Shown piece by piece: positions 11,725 through 23,655 of a stretch of DNA of 64,000 nucleotides; position 1 is the first letter of the stretch, and each line of letters starts with the position of its first letter. The position numbers and the translations under genes are program-made. Below the pieces are notes generated by a model, which was given only the letters and a program-made list of their open reading frames with translations, searched no databases and had not been told where the DNA came from. The DNA is from Arsenophonus sp052174475 (GTDB taxonomy: Bacteria; Pseudomonadota; Gammaproteobacteria; Enterobacterales; Enterobacteriaceae), in contig JBQMRO010000084.1 of the NCBI GenBank assembly GCA_052174475.1, forward strand, positions 99,829 through 163,828, given 5' to 3'.

Positions 11725-12534
11725 ATGATTTTTTTTTGAATAATTCAAATTTAACTTTGAACCAATCTTTCATAGACTGCAAAGGAGGTTTATAACCAAA
11801 AATATTATTTGGTAATTTCTGATTGTATAACTAATGATATTGATGTAGAGTAATATATCTTTATTAAGTAGAATTAAATTCTAGATTTTTAGCCAATCTT
11901 CTATAAGCTCATTAAATCGCTAGATCATGCCATTTTATTTTAGTAAACATCATTTGGCTAAGTCAATGTTCCATAGCAAGTTCTGCACATAAACAATCAA
12001 ATTCCTATTTTTTGGTAACTGAACGTTTTCGCGGACCAAAAAAGCGGTCTGTAAATTATTTTCTATTATCTATAAGTATGATAGATAGCCATGTGAAATG
12101 CTCGATTAAGATTATATTAAAACGTCGAAAATTAACCGAGATCTTGACCTTATAAAGACGGATAAACCCATCAAGTAGCGCGGATCTATATAAACCTAAG
12201 AAAAGATAATAGCGTGAAGTTTCATTTAAAATTTGCAAAAAATATTTCACAATCTATGTGAAATATAGAAGCTCGTATCTTTTAAATGTTTTATGTTTCG
12301 GTTTTGGGTGCTTTCTGTCTTATTTTCACGCAAATTCCTACTCGTGCTTGAATAAATAGTAATTTAGGCTAGATCGAGATACTACGGAGTTCAGGAATTC
12401 ATGTACGATTGGCGGTAGATCATTAAGAAGGAGACACATTTTATAGGAAAAGGATTTATGGCTTACTGAGTAGGACTCAGTATCATCAGTAGATATTGGA
12501 GAATAATGGCTGTAATATCTGTCCATGTTGGCAA
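11725..12534 (-). mobile_element. IS481-family element, main part of copy 1, dead
   Basis: Read on the minus strand, the transposase C-terminus is clear at 11745-11835: LYNQKLPNNIFGYKPPLQSM and KDWFKVKFELF, matching the LYN..LPQ..LG.KTPIQAMKDW end typical of IS481 transposases. FTDRFFGPRKRS near 12010-12055 matches the conserved DNGKEFTDR(L/F)FG catalytic-core motif. LLLNDLPPIVHEFLNSVVSR at about 12375-12440 matches the N-terminal helix-turn-helix linker region. The remaining N-terminal codons lie at 13541-13720, separated by IS1595 copy c. Confidence 0.75.
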
Positions 12535-13540
12535 AGTTGTTACTTTGTTCACAAAGTAATTTATAGCTACATCTATATTTAATTGCTGTGGTTTAAACAT
12601 TCTTATTTAGGTTAGATAATTCAGTAAATAAAAAGATCTTACATTATAGAACTTAGCTATCTTTTTAAATCTGCTAATATAATTCATATTTTAATATAAA
12701 ATTCTTACCAATAACTCTTTGATTACTTAATATTATTAGGCAATGGTGACTAATTTCATGATTGTTGGTAACAGGTTTCGTATGATTTTGCTCCATCTAA
12801 GTAAAAGATGGACTCTTTATCAAAAGATTAGCTCAAGAAAACATCCAACACACCTATATTAAACTATTCAAAAATATTATTCATTACATGACCTCTTTTG
12901 ATCTCAGCGATTAATTAAGATCGCGATTTGTTCTTTTCTTTTATCTCCTCATCTACCGTGTTTTTACTTTTCCTATATGGAAAATAACGCTTCTATTTAA
13001 AGAGTTCATAGATAAATGTTTCATCGATTTTAAAATATACTTAGTGCATTTAAGTTACCTATCGCCGATAAAGTTAAAGAAGCAGTAATGCAATCTAAAC
13101 ACTGCTTTCAAATGAATCCTTGTTTATTTTGCTGACTTTCGTAAAATCAAGATATTCAACATATATAGTAGATAATTAAACCATTTATCCTTGTGATATG
13201 GTTTCGTCAGGAAGACTTCCAGTAAGATTGTTAAATAATTTACTAGAATCCGAGAATTTTATAATGGTATTCCTATAACCAATAAATCTCTCCTCAACGA
13301 GTAACATATTCACTGTGATAATATAAGCAAGATAAAGCGGAATCAGTTTCATCAATAGATGAATCAATATCATCAGCTTGTCGTTAAACTAACTAATAAG
13401 ATGCAGCTTTTATGTTAGCAGAGAGTGAGAAAGAATTTCTTTGATTTGTATGACCATTTGCTTTTTCATGAGAACCTCTGTAGTAGAAATCCTTCGTAGA
13501 ATATAAAGAATTTCTATCAACAACTTTTGCTACAACATAG
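12535..13540 (-). mobile_element. IS1595-family element, dead copy c, inside IS481 copy 1
   Basis: Full-length copy in minus orientation. It matches the reverse of copies a, d and f across its length: the CTCCATCTAAGTAAAAGATG segment (12790), the TTATCTCCTCATCTACCG run (12939), the GACTTCCAGTAAGATTGTTA segment (13212) and the left end CCTTCGTAGAATATAAAG (13491). It separates the IS481 N-terminus from the rest of that element. Confidence 0.7.
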
Positions 13541-13720
13541 GAAATCATTAGTATCATCTCATTTTTGTCCGTTAGTAAGGGTAACTTTATACTGTAAAGC
13601 TTAGGCAAAGTAAATCCAGGCTCTTTGCTGGCCTTGAAGATCAGCTCTGATTTTAAACGTTTCAGTTGCTTGATGATGATTTAACCCATTAATCATCATC
13701 ATATTTTGTTTCCTCAGCTA
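13541..13720 (-). mobile_element. IS481-family element, N-terminal fragment of copy 1
   Basis: On the minus strand it reads HHQATETFKIRADLQGQQRA and then NGQKIRDD-like text, equivalent to the N-terminal helix-turn-helix of the IS481 transposase (compare 48590-48790). It is the piece cut off by IS1595 copy c. Confidence 0.55.
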
Positions 13721-14049
13721 TAACCTTAATAGCTATTTTACCATGAATATGGTTGTGCAACAAAAGGTTATATAACGGATCCGGGCCAAACACTTATGCA
13801 TTGAAATGATTTATGCAATAGAGTAAGGGTTATTAACCGAGTTATTGCAAATATCAACAACCTCAATACAATCACTAAGCTTGCATATTACCAAAAAAAA
13901 AAGTGAATTGCTGTGTTTACAGATTCTTCTAACACGTTTAGAAGAATTAAGCGATAGTTCTGTTTATCGTTATACTGACCATGACGCGTTTTCTAAAATA
14001 CTATTTAAACATTGTAGTGAATTTAGAGTTTTATGCTCATTCCGAAGTT
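13721..14049. other. Unassigned DNA
   Basis: One short open run exists at 13845-14054 on the plus strand, with no recognisable motif. Nothing else supported. Confidence 0.3.
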
Positions 14050-15372
14050 ATTAGCAAATCTAGTGCATGGCGTTAGAAACTACCTTTTATTCTAATGCTT
14101 TGTAAATTTGTTCTCCATCTTTAAATTAGACGTTCTTAACTATTAGAGTCAGCAGCTCAAATCATACTAGCCACCGCTTCCAGTTTTTCTGAGAAGCCAA
14201 AGGGGAGAATGAGCTCAGCTTAAATGTTATTAAAAGGGTTGTTTTTGACCTGCAGTTCTTTTACGCATCGGCTTCATAACCTCACTGTTGCAAAAGTCGA
14301 CTCAATCGGAGTTATCGTTTTATTGACACCTACCGCAATGATGAAAAGGTGTAGAATGCTAGCATCTCTTCTCATTTTTACAGCTTCTTCATTGCCGCAG
14401 GATACCTTGAAACCTTGCCAAGAAATATCAAAGGCTTTGTTAGCGGCATGTAACTCTCTTTTCTAACTAAACCTCTTGCAGATTACCCTTAATTTTTCGC
14501 TGCTTTCCCTTGAGGAAAAAAGGTAGTATATCAACTGTTTTGTGTACCCAATAGCATTTGTGCTGCATATCCTGAAATATTTTTGCCATTGCATTCAAAA
14601 CCAAGGGCACTACTGTCTCCAAATAATAATCCTAGAGATGCAACTAAATCGCGCTCTCGCGGTCAACTAGAAGTTCGCTCAGTTTTTAATAATTATCTTC
14701 GATCGCAACGAGGTTATTACGTCAATACGCAGTAATGCTAATAATAACTACTAGGTAAAGGTAATAATCAGCATGCCTGACAGGACGGCATATACCTGCA
14801 GTCAAGAAATAAACATTAGCGGTATCGCTTAAAATCACGTAGGCACACCATTGTGCCTTATGCTCTTCAAATCATCGCTGTTTTATTCTGCTGATTGGTG
14901 GCACTTGGCGGATAGACTCATCCATTTTTCATCGAGAATCCCGAAAAATTTTCTGAAAATCTTCAGTTGAGATGTTTTATCGATAGGTCATGCTAGCATA
15001 ACCTTTCTATGCTTTTGTACGATATAGTTGTCACTGCGATTCCCTGACTCAGTCGCTTTAATCTCAACATTACTATACTAGTCTATACTGTATGGTTAGA
15101 TGTAGTACCGTAACCGTTACGGTCTATGGCAAGGCAATATTCAGCATGTTATCGCAGCATTGTCTTAGAGCTCATACTCAAAGAGGATTCCTATCAATTC
15201 CTAGTAGCATTAAGAATAAGTTCATGCAATGGATCACAAGGTAATATCTAGTTTTACGGATATCTGTAGGGCAAATTCATGGCATATAACTTTTCTGTTA
15301 TTGATATCATTTACAAAATCAATTAGAAAATGCATGCCATCGGCAAATCCTATACCTCAGAAATGAGGATAA
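14050..15372 (-). mobile_element. IS256-family (IS285-like) element, dead copy C
   Basis: Minus-strand copy. The low end has GTTATTAGCAAATCTAGTGC (14048), the high end CAAATCCTATACCTCAGAAAT (15342). The characteristic GTAAATTTGTTCTCCATC segment is at 14103. Frame disrupted throughout. Confidence 0.8.
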
Positions 15373-15885
15373 GTTTTAAGTTAAGCGTAGTAATACTTAT
15401 ATGGGAACTTTTTATTCACAAGCAAAGAAATAGTAAGTGCCATCAATGGTTATGAAAAAGATAGAAAAATAGATTATTGATCTGAAGCTCTGATGGCGAA
15501 TTTAAGTTGCAACATAGTTATGATGTATAACAAAACTGGCTTAGATAGTATAAGCGATATCTGCACATGATTAGATTTTCAATAAAATTATCTTAGCATT
15601 TAACCTTGTTAAAATCTGTTGCTGATAAATATAAATTTTAAAAAAAGTGAATACTGAAAGGTTGCGTGATAGTTTGTAATGATAGTAATGACAGGTAACA
15701 CCGTAATTTATTAAACCTGAATAATTTTATGAGCTATAGTTCACGGATGAAATAAGGTATAAGTCAGTAAATCTAATCGAGGCTAACAGTAGGATTGCCT
15801 GCAATAAGACCGAATATAAAGCTTTCAACCTATCCGTTAAAATTATGGAAAATCTTGCAAACGGAATACGTTCATATATAAATCA
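15373..15885. other. Unassigned DNA upstream of yhhN
   Basis: In E. coli yhhM and yhhL precede yhhN. A decayed yhhM is possible here but I could not align it convincingly. Confidence 0.3.
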
Positions 15886-16560
15886 TGATAAGTTTGCCAT
15901 TTATTGCTATGTTATTTTCTAGTGGTCCTATATTGATACTGCCTATCGTAATCCAGAATGGCAATGCGCTAGTTTTTTTAAGCAGTTATGCTATAACTTG
16001 TTATTATTTTAACCTAGAGTGCTGACATTACTGATGCTGGCGGATATCTGATCATGACGGGTCTATTTGGTTATATTAATTAATGGTGTTTGGAAATTAC
16101 TCTTCAATTAACGTTTATTACCCGATAATTTTACTGGCTTTTAGCTTCCTATTTTTCATTGGTTTTAGAATGTATATAAATTTTACTTTCTACTTTTCAT
16201 TACTGATAATCTTATTGTAATTCTCAGTATTGTTACATTAATAATGATCTGGACCACCCATCTTTGATTTGATTAGTACGTGTATCTGCTATTTTTTATT
16301 AAAAAAATCATTATACCATAGATAGCAGATGAGCAATATTTAATCTAGCAAGAGACATAATTTCCTATTATGAATAGCCTATTTTTACTTTTACTATCAA
16401 TAGTTTTTTGTTTGTTGTTAACTTTTATTATTAATTTAAAGTTGCTAAAGTGACAATTACTGTTTGTATTTTATTAGTCAATTTTTCATTATTTGCTCAG
16501 TTTATTTATAAGTTATGTTGATAACTATTTTTAGCTAAATAGATTTTTTATCAAAATTCC
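15886..16560 (+). pseudogene. yhhN: YhhN family (TMEM86-like) membrane protein, broken
   Basis: From ATG 15886 the text reads MISLPFIAMLF and, after a frameshift near 15940, DTAYRNPEWQCASFFKQL, matching YhhN VDASYRGPTWQRWVFKPLT. IMIWTTHL at about 16242-16265 matches AIIWTRLEEYRW. The rest is hydrophobic, stop-rich membrane-like sequence. Position just before zntA is the E. coli arrangement. The right boundary is approximate. Confidence 0.75.
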
Positions 16561-16599
16561 CTCTTTATGTTTGATTTTAGAATTAACTCTAAAATATAA

Positions 16600-18928
16600 A
16601 GTAAAGCACAGAAAGAAATTTTAAGTAAGTGAATTAAAAACGGAATGCAATGTGTGCATATGTGCACCCATTATCAACAACATAAGCATACTGAACAATC
16701 TTTCTCTACAAATAATGTCGCTACAGAAATAAAAAGAGAGTTAGCGGTTACAAGATAGCAAAAAAAAACCGTATTATTATCGGTAAAATAACGCTAATTA
16801 AGAGTATTATTATACAAAGGATAATGCTGATTTTCTGATAAGCAAAGTATGCGATGATATCGATAAATATACTTGTGTAAGTAAATATTTACTTATATTT
16901 GAATAAATTAATGATTTGATTTTAAAAGAAAAGGTGCGATTCAATTGAATTAAAAGAAGTATGGCTGCGTTAGCCACGTACATAAAGTTGAAATAACTAT
17001 TAGCAAGATTAATTATATCAAAAAATTAAAATGTTATTGATATAATTAAAAAGTTGATTGTTGATTCTGCTGTTCGTGATAATGCTATCAAAGCTGTGCG
17101 CAATAAATTTCCTATAAATTATATAATCTAAAAATAACTTAATTACCCGTAAATAAGAGCGAAATAACCAATTTATTAAATATAAATGAATAATTATTAT
17201 AACATTTTATATTAATCAGTTTCAAAATCTACTTTATTAATATAAAGTATAGGGTAAATTGCTTTTTAATAAAATTGTACAGCTCTATCTGATTACCATT
17301 AGAGAAATGTAGCTAATATGCTCAGGTATTTTTTCAATAGAAAATTAATGAGTTTTGCCGCAAAAGGCGTATTATTCATTAATGCCAGAGAAGATGGCAT
17401 TGGTAGGTTGTTTTTAGGAGAAAGATTTATAGCTATATGCCGCTGTATGTATATGCCAAGTCATTAATAATTTAATGACGCTTATTCATAAACAGCGGGC
17501 AAATTAAAAGTGATGTAGGACTATTGTCCTTATCTCAAAATTATTTACAATCAATCGATATAGTTAAATCATTTCTAGTAGCATATTTCACCTAGCGATG
17601 CTGAATTACTGAATAAATTTGCTAGTTTTAATAATCGTACTAACCGGTGAATTAATCCCTATTGAAAGAAAATAGATAAAAATATCAGTCAGCAAATTTT
17701 TTATCGATTGCCTATACAAATAAAAGTGATATTTGAATAAGGTTAAAATGCGCTATATCGATTATCATATTAATTTAGGAAGCTAAACCATTAGCATGCG
17801 CACCTATTTGAATGTTTTATTATTTATTTTAACCAAAATAATGTGCTCTTTATTATATTAGCCAATACATTAATTATTATTAAACCATTATTTTCCCCAA
17901 TTTTGGACATATGAATCTATCGTAGCTAACCTTGTTCTGTTAATTGACTACTCTTGTATTTTAGTGATCGCTATTTCAGTAGCAATAGCTTCTGCTCTGG
18001 CAGAAAAAATTTTCTCAAGGAGCTCCTATTAAAGGTAGCGTAACCTTGAAACAATTAAATTTAAATTATTCAAGAAACGATATTGCAATTTATCGTTTTA
18101 ATTAAAAGTAAATTATGGCTTTTCTTTAAGAAAATTGATTTTGCTCAAAAGCAAGCATTAGAAATTAATATTTAACCAGTATAAACTTATAAAGTGTCAG
18201 CCGGTATTATGGTGGATGGTTATTTGATAGATAAATATATTTTGATTTTAACACTAAATAAACTCTATAAGGATATATTAACCATACAATGGTAATAAAT
18301 AGTAAAAATACTTAAAAATTAAGATACAACTATTGTTGTATTACTTGATAGTAAGTTACTTGCCATTCTTTTCTATACAAGATAATTATGCTTAGATGCT
18401 ATTGATGCCGTAAATTAACTCAATACTCAGTATTGAGTTATCATTCTAATTAGTGATGAATCAGTGTCAGCTAAATCAATTTCGTAAAAAAATTGGTTTA
18501 TATTATCGATAAAGTATTACATTAATATAATAGTCAATCCCATTGTAGCATTCAGTAAAACTGAATACAATCCAATGATTAGATGTGGCATTAATGATAC
18601 TCCTGCAATGAAAGCTACAAATGTTAGCAAATTGCTATAGGAAATTAAACAAATGTTGTTCTTGAAACCGCTAATGTGGTATTCAATTATAATCAATTAA
18701 CTTGATTAGTTTGACAACATTATCTTGTTACGAACAAGAAGAGCTAATATTCGTTAAAACATTACTTATCACCTTATGATCAAAGGGTGATTCCTAGTGA
18801 CCAGTTTATTAGGCGTAAATGGCTTATGGATAGCTATTTTAGCAGATTTCTATGTCACTGTATTAGTTACTGTAAATACACTCTGTTTATTGAAAGACTA
18901 TCTAGCACAAAATAAACATTTTTATTAA
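16600..18928 (+). pseudogene. zntA: Zn(II)/Cd(II)/Pb(II)-exporting P-type ATPase, broken
   Basis: The intact family exports toxic divalent metals. Readable pieces: RNAMCAYVHP near 16640 (N-terminal metal site GMDCAACA with the first cysteine lost), EKMALVGCF near 17391 (AEAAMVLLLF region), DTPAMKATNVS at about 18597-18630 (the hinge motif NDAPAMKAA), and GVNGLWIAILADFYVTVLV at 18814-18875 (final membrane helix GMTGLWLAVLADTGATVLV). The DKTGT phosphorylation site is not recognisable. Stops and shifts are very numerous, so decay is old. It is convergent with tusA, as in E. coli. Confidence 0.88.
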
Positions 18929-19005
18929 ATATTATTTATATTTTTTGATAAAAAGGCATAGTTCTATAATCTCTTTTTCCACAATACTATTGTCTTTAAC
19001 ACCGG

Positions 19006-19266
19006 TTAGTTTTTAGTGTTAATTATTTTTTTATGGATTAAATAACGGTAGGGACGTTTCTGAATCTCTTTAGCTAGTAATTTATGTTCCATAAAACGGC
19101 AAAAGGCAGGGATATCACGGATTGTAGCTGGATCATCCGCAATAATTAATAACGTTTCACCTTCAATCATCTGACGAACAATTTTTCTTATCATCATAAT
19201 TGGTTCAGGACAACGTAATCCTTGAATATCAAGGATTTGATTAGGACTAGTAAAAATATTTGACAT
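19006..19266 (-). CDS. tusA: Sulfur carrier protein TusA
   Basis: TusA accepts persulfide sulfur from IscS and passes it to TusBCD for 2-thiouridine synthesis at tRNA position 34 (with MnmA). The catalytic cysteine is C19 in GLRCPEP, and LLIIADDPAT.RDIPAFCRF and the C-terminal LPYRYLI-type segment (here RPYRYLI) are conserved. 86 residues against 81 in E. coli, the excess being a short C-terminal tail. It is divergent from yhhQ, as in E. coli. Retained although flanking zntA and yhhQ are broken, which argues for selection on tRNA thiolation. Confidence 0.96.
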   Translation of the reverse strand: MSNIFTSPNQILDIQGLRCPEPIMMIRKIVRQMIEGETLLIIADDPATIRDIPAFCRFMEHKLLAKEIQKRPYRYLIHKKIINTKN

Positions 19267-19465
19267 AGGTGTTTTGTTTTAAAGCCTACTCAATAATAGG
19301 TTAGAATTTATATTCCAAATCAAATAAAGTACGCCGATCATTTTTTAAAAAAATTAAAGAAAGAATCTTTTTTATTAATTTTGTTTTTATCTAAACTGTA
19401 AGAATGTATCGTGTAAATTTAATTATTATGAGTTTCCTCACTCTATTTAAGCAAATAGGTATAAT

Positions 19466-20098
19466 ATGTTTAAATTGATGCCACAACAGCGTATTAAAAC
19501 ACTCATTTGGCTTTCCTTTTTTCATATTTTGATTATTACTTCTAGTAATTATTTGCTACAATTGCCGATTACCATTTTTGACTTTCATACTACATGGGGA
19601 GCATTTACTTTCCCTTTTATTTTTTTGACAACAGATCTAACTGTACGTATTTATGGTGCTTCTCTAGCTCGATGGATTATTGCTACCACTATGTTGCCTG
19701 CTTTTTCTGTCTCTTACATTCTTTCAGAATTTTTTTACCAAGGAGAATGGCAAGGATTTTTTATCCGGATTGCGCTGGCAAGCTTTATAGCTTACAGCTT
19801 AGGTCAAATTATGGATATTTTCGTATTAAATAAATTACGTAATAATCGTCGTTGGTGAATTGCACCGATTACTGCAATGTTTTTCGGTAATTTATTAGAT
19901 ACAGTTGCTTTCTTTTTCATTGCATTTTATCACAGCACTGATCTTTTTATGGCGGAAAATTGGGTAGAAATTGCTTTAGTCGATTATAGCATAAAATTAT
20001 TTATTTGTTTGTTATTTTTTCTCCCTGCTTATGGATTGATATTGAAGTTAATTCTAAGTTATTTTTTTAATCCTAACGTGAAAAGAATTATTAGCTAG
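19466..20098 (+). pseudogene. yhhQ: Queuosine precursor transporter YhhQ, nonsense mutation
   Basis: Membrane transporter of the Vut_1 family that imports queuosine precursors. The frame is open from ATG 19466 for 130 codons, then a single TGA at 19856-19858, then 80 more codons in the same frame to TAG 20096-20098. Across the stop the text reads NNRRW, stop, IAPITAMFFGN; E. coli has SRRWWLAPTASTLFGN, so a TGG tryptophan codon appears to have become TGA. In addition about ten residues are missing in frame after GEWQGF (E. coli continues GALAHFNLFVARIA). Otherwise similarity is high from end to end. Either a very young pseudogene or a gene expressed by readthrough; I favour pseudogene. Confidence 0.85.
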
Positions 20099-22257
20099 TA
20101 AGAAGATAATACTTAAATTAAATTAAAACAAAACTAGCCATATGAAATATCTGTTTAACTGTTTAGTTATAAATTATTATTAAATCCTCGTTGCACGCAG
20201 TCATATTTATGATAATATGGTTACTTAGGGATATAGTTGAAGTGGAATATCATGATAATTAGGTTTCAATTGCTAAGCAATTGAAACACCTAAAATTTGA
20301 GCTACTCTTTATGCTAGAAGAGCAGCTTTCGTCTACTTTAGTTAGATATTATTGAATCTCCAAACTTACTTTTACTAAATGGTAATGCGAGATCATATTG
20401 ATGATCGGCTATGATATCTACCTCTACTTAAAGAGGTAGAGGTTCTATCTCCTGACTCATTTAGTTGATAGACAAAATAAATTTTCTACAACAGTAGATC
20501 ACAATCTACTGGACTCCCAGAGTAAATGCTAAGATTCGTTATAACACTGCTTCTATAACGAAATCTTCTGTTTTTAACCTTGATATTTAATGCGGTATTC
20601 CCACTTACCGATAAACACTGACCCCTGTAATCAGTAGGTTATTAATTATTTTAGTAATGTCAGGATGTTTTTGCCTCAGTTAATACCGCTTTTTTCACCT
20701 CTGCTTGTGGTTATCTCTTTAATGCACTGTTGCAGGTGCAATATTTAGCCCTTATTAGTAAGAGCTAGTTGTTTATTGTCATCCAAAAAGTGCTTCATAC
20801 AAATAAATATCGTTCATGTGGTGTTCAATAATTTTTCTGCGATAACGAATATCGCAACTCATCAACACGTTATGGCTATTGATCTATCAGTTCATTGGAA
20901 TAAATAAATGTCGTTGAGAAATGAATTTCATAGCGTCTAATGGTACTATTCTGCCTTTTGCAGAAACAGCTCGCGCAGTTCAAGCTGCGTCAGCTATTCC
21001 ATCTTAGTGCCATCGTTTCCCAGTTTTCAGCAATGAAAACTAGTCTGAGCCGTTAATGCTTGCTATTAGATCATTTGAAGAGTTCATTATACGGATTAGC
21101 GTTGTTAGCACTCGAACTCCCCCATTCTTGATTTTATCAATCAGTATTTTTCAAAATAGTTAAACCTTGCGTCACCATGCTATGCTGGGTGACGATCAGT
21201 TTATAGTCCTCCTTTGCCGTAGTTAGTTCAACGGTAACTTAAATTACTTGCTAGTTTTTGTACAATTTTTCGATTAGTGCTAATACACGTATAGCGGCAA
21301 AGTAGCTGGCAAGGGTACGATTCAGGCGTCCAATAATCCCTCACTCTTGCGAATTGTCGGGAATGCCTGATTGGATACTCAATATCTAGGTGGATTAAAT
21401 ACCAATAAATATCCACTCAAAAGTGTTGTTAGTTTTATTGCTGCTATTATCCGAATAGCAAAGAAATGGCTTATCGTGTAATAATGTGTTAATGTATGGG
21501 CATCGGTAATGGCAATCACGATCTTAGAGAGCGATAAGTTCCAGCCGGTTGCATAGTGATATCTGCTGTGGATAATAAAGGTCACTTCCAGCGAAAAGTT
21601 TTGATCGGTAGAGGATTAGTGACCTTCATCTTCATCTTATGATCGTTAACAATTCAGATATAATGCCATGGCAGACTTGGTTCTGGGGCAAAGAAATAAC
21701 TTTTTGAGCTGCGATATTAGCTATCAGTCTTTTATCTACGTTGTTTTACGGTTTCTGGTGGCTCTCCATCGTTATATATTCAGTATCATAAAAAGGTTGC
21801 GCACCTAACATCAGCAAACTCATCTACAAGTGTTATTTCCATTTAACGCAAAAATCCTGTATGCCTCTTTCATGCTGAATACCCGTATAGCTTGCGATAT
21901 TGTGCTAGATAATCATCTAGTCAGGCGATTAACTCCAATTTAATGACTTCATACTTGCACGGATCCAGAACTATCAAGAGCTCAGCGGTGTAGCGAATTT
22001 TATAATCGTCAGGCAGAAATAAGGATAATTTCATTAAGTTAATAATCCTTTGCTCTGCATAAAAGAAAACAGATGAGATCTTGTGCGCAAATATAACACA
22101 TCGGTTGATACCTATGTGTGAAGTTACTCTGTATCAGTAACATTTATATATTGGCAAATTGGTGATCTTCTTTATCGTTCAGATTGGCTCACTTATTTCC
22201 AATTAATATCGGATAACAATGGTAAAGAGGTTTAGATTGTCAAACTTTTTAGGATCG
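20099..22257. other. Unassigned region with a probable decayed minus-strand gene
   Basis: Between yhhQ and IS256 copy D. At about 21230-21600 and 21700-22030 the minus strand keeps longer coding-like runs (for example WNLSLSKIVIAITDAHTLTH at about 21482-21545 and KLSLFLPDDYKIRYTAEL at about 21990-22040) linked by frameshifts. Codon use is less AT-rich than the surroundings. The text resembles a mobile-element protein but I cannot name the family. No E. coli yhhQ neighbour (dcrB) was recognised. A hairpin of CCTCTACTT..AAGAGGTAGAGG type is at 20411-20433. Confidence 0.35.
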
Positions 22258-23655
22258 AGTTATTAGTAAATTAGTGTATTACAGTAAGGCTACAATTCCA
22301 TCCTGATATTTCGTAAATCTATTCTCCATCCTTAAATTGTATGCTGTTCATCATCAAGGTCAAACAGGTAAACTCCATTTTTGCAGCTCTCAGCTTTTCT
22401 TAGCAGACAGGAAACAAGTTAAATAGCATTGAAAAGGTTGTTTTTCGAACCATACCGCTTCATACATCGGCTTCGTATTCTCACTGTTGCAAAAGCCGAT
22501 TCAATCAGATTTTACGTTCTTATTATGCCTGATGCGCTGATGAGAAGTTGTAGAATCCCAGCCCTTTTCTAAATCTTTCTTCAGTTTTTTCATCTCTGCA
22601 AAATATACTGAAAACCTTACCAATAAAACATCAAGGGCTTTATTAGTAATATTGTGACTCTCTGCTAGACAATGGCCTTTCCTCATCACCTGTAGCTAAT
22701 TTTAACTTTCGTTTTCATACCTTTGGAAAACGAAACCAAGACATTAGTTATTTTGTGTATCACACAGCATTGATATTGCATAATATCCAGGAATATTTTT
22801 GCCATTGCATTCTAAAAACCAAGAGTACTATCTTTCTGTAGAAAACTTGAAAATACGGTTAAGTGGATCGCTGCCTGCGCGTTTACAAAGCATTATAAGT
22901 TAAATTCAATTCGATTCTGACTATAAATAATTATTTTCGACTACAACGAGCTTTTTACCATCCATGCAATTACGCTGATAATAAGCAACTAGTGAAGGGC
23001 ATCAGTGTCTTTGACAAAACGGCAATATGGCATAACATAGAAATAAACGTAGAGCATCGCGTAAATTACGAAAGTACTATATTGCCTATGCTCTTCAAAC
23101 TATTCCTATTTCAGTCTGCTGAAAGAACTTGGCAAGAGGTACCCCATTCGTTTTTTATTGAAAAGTCACTCATGACTTCGTGAAATCAGCGGTGGAAATA
23201 TCTAACAGTTACCCAACCCATGGTAACAACTCTTCACCGATTTTGTACGCTTAAGATAAGGCGCTAGAAACGAGCTGTTAAGCATATTTCGTTGTCGCTG
23301 TAATACCTGACCTTAGCCACTTTAATTTCAATATACTAATACCTCAATCTGTGTCATTTACTGTAGCAAATAACCTGGTTATTGGCGACAGCCTAGACGC
23401 TCGTAGATAAGGTAACATTTACATGTTGTCCAACATGGCTTCGAGCTCCATCTCAAGATCAGTACCTATCAACTAACTCTTAACATTATAGATGAGTTCA
23501 TACAAGAGATTAGAGATAATCTCGAGTTTCGTAGATATCTATAGTAATTTTTTTTAAATTCTATGATCTTAATTTTATTAAAATTATTCATAAAATTAAT
23601 CACAAGGGATGGTGCTGCTACCATCTTCAAAATCTATATTACAGAAATAAGAATG
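22258..23655 (-). mobile_element. IS256-family (IS285-like) element, dead copy D
   Basis: Minus-strand copy bounded by AGTTATTAGTAAATTAGTG (22258) and AAAATCTATATTACAGAAAT (about 23630). Contains the CTATTCTCCATCCTTAAATT segment at 22319. Frame broken throughout. Confidence 0.8.

Noticed and set aside
19856..19858. TGA read as tryptophan throughout the genome
   Set aside because: Intact genes use TGG for tryptophan and sucA ends with TGA overlapping the sucB start, so reassignment is not supported.
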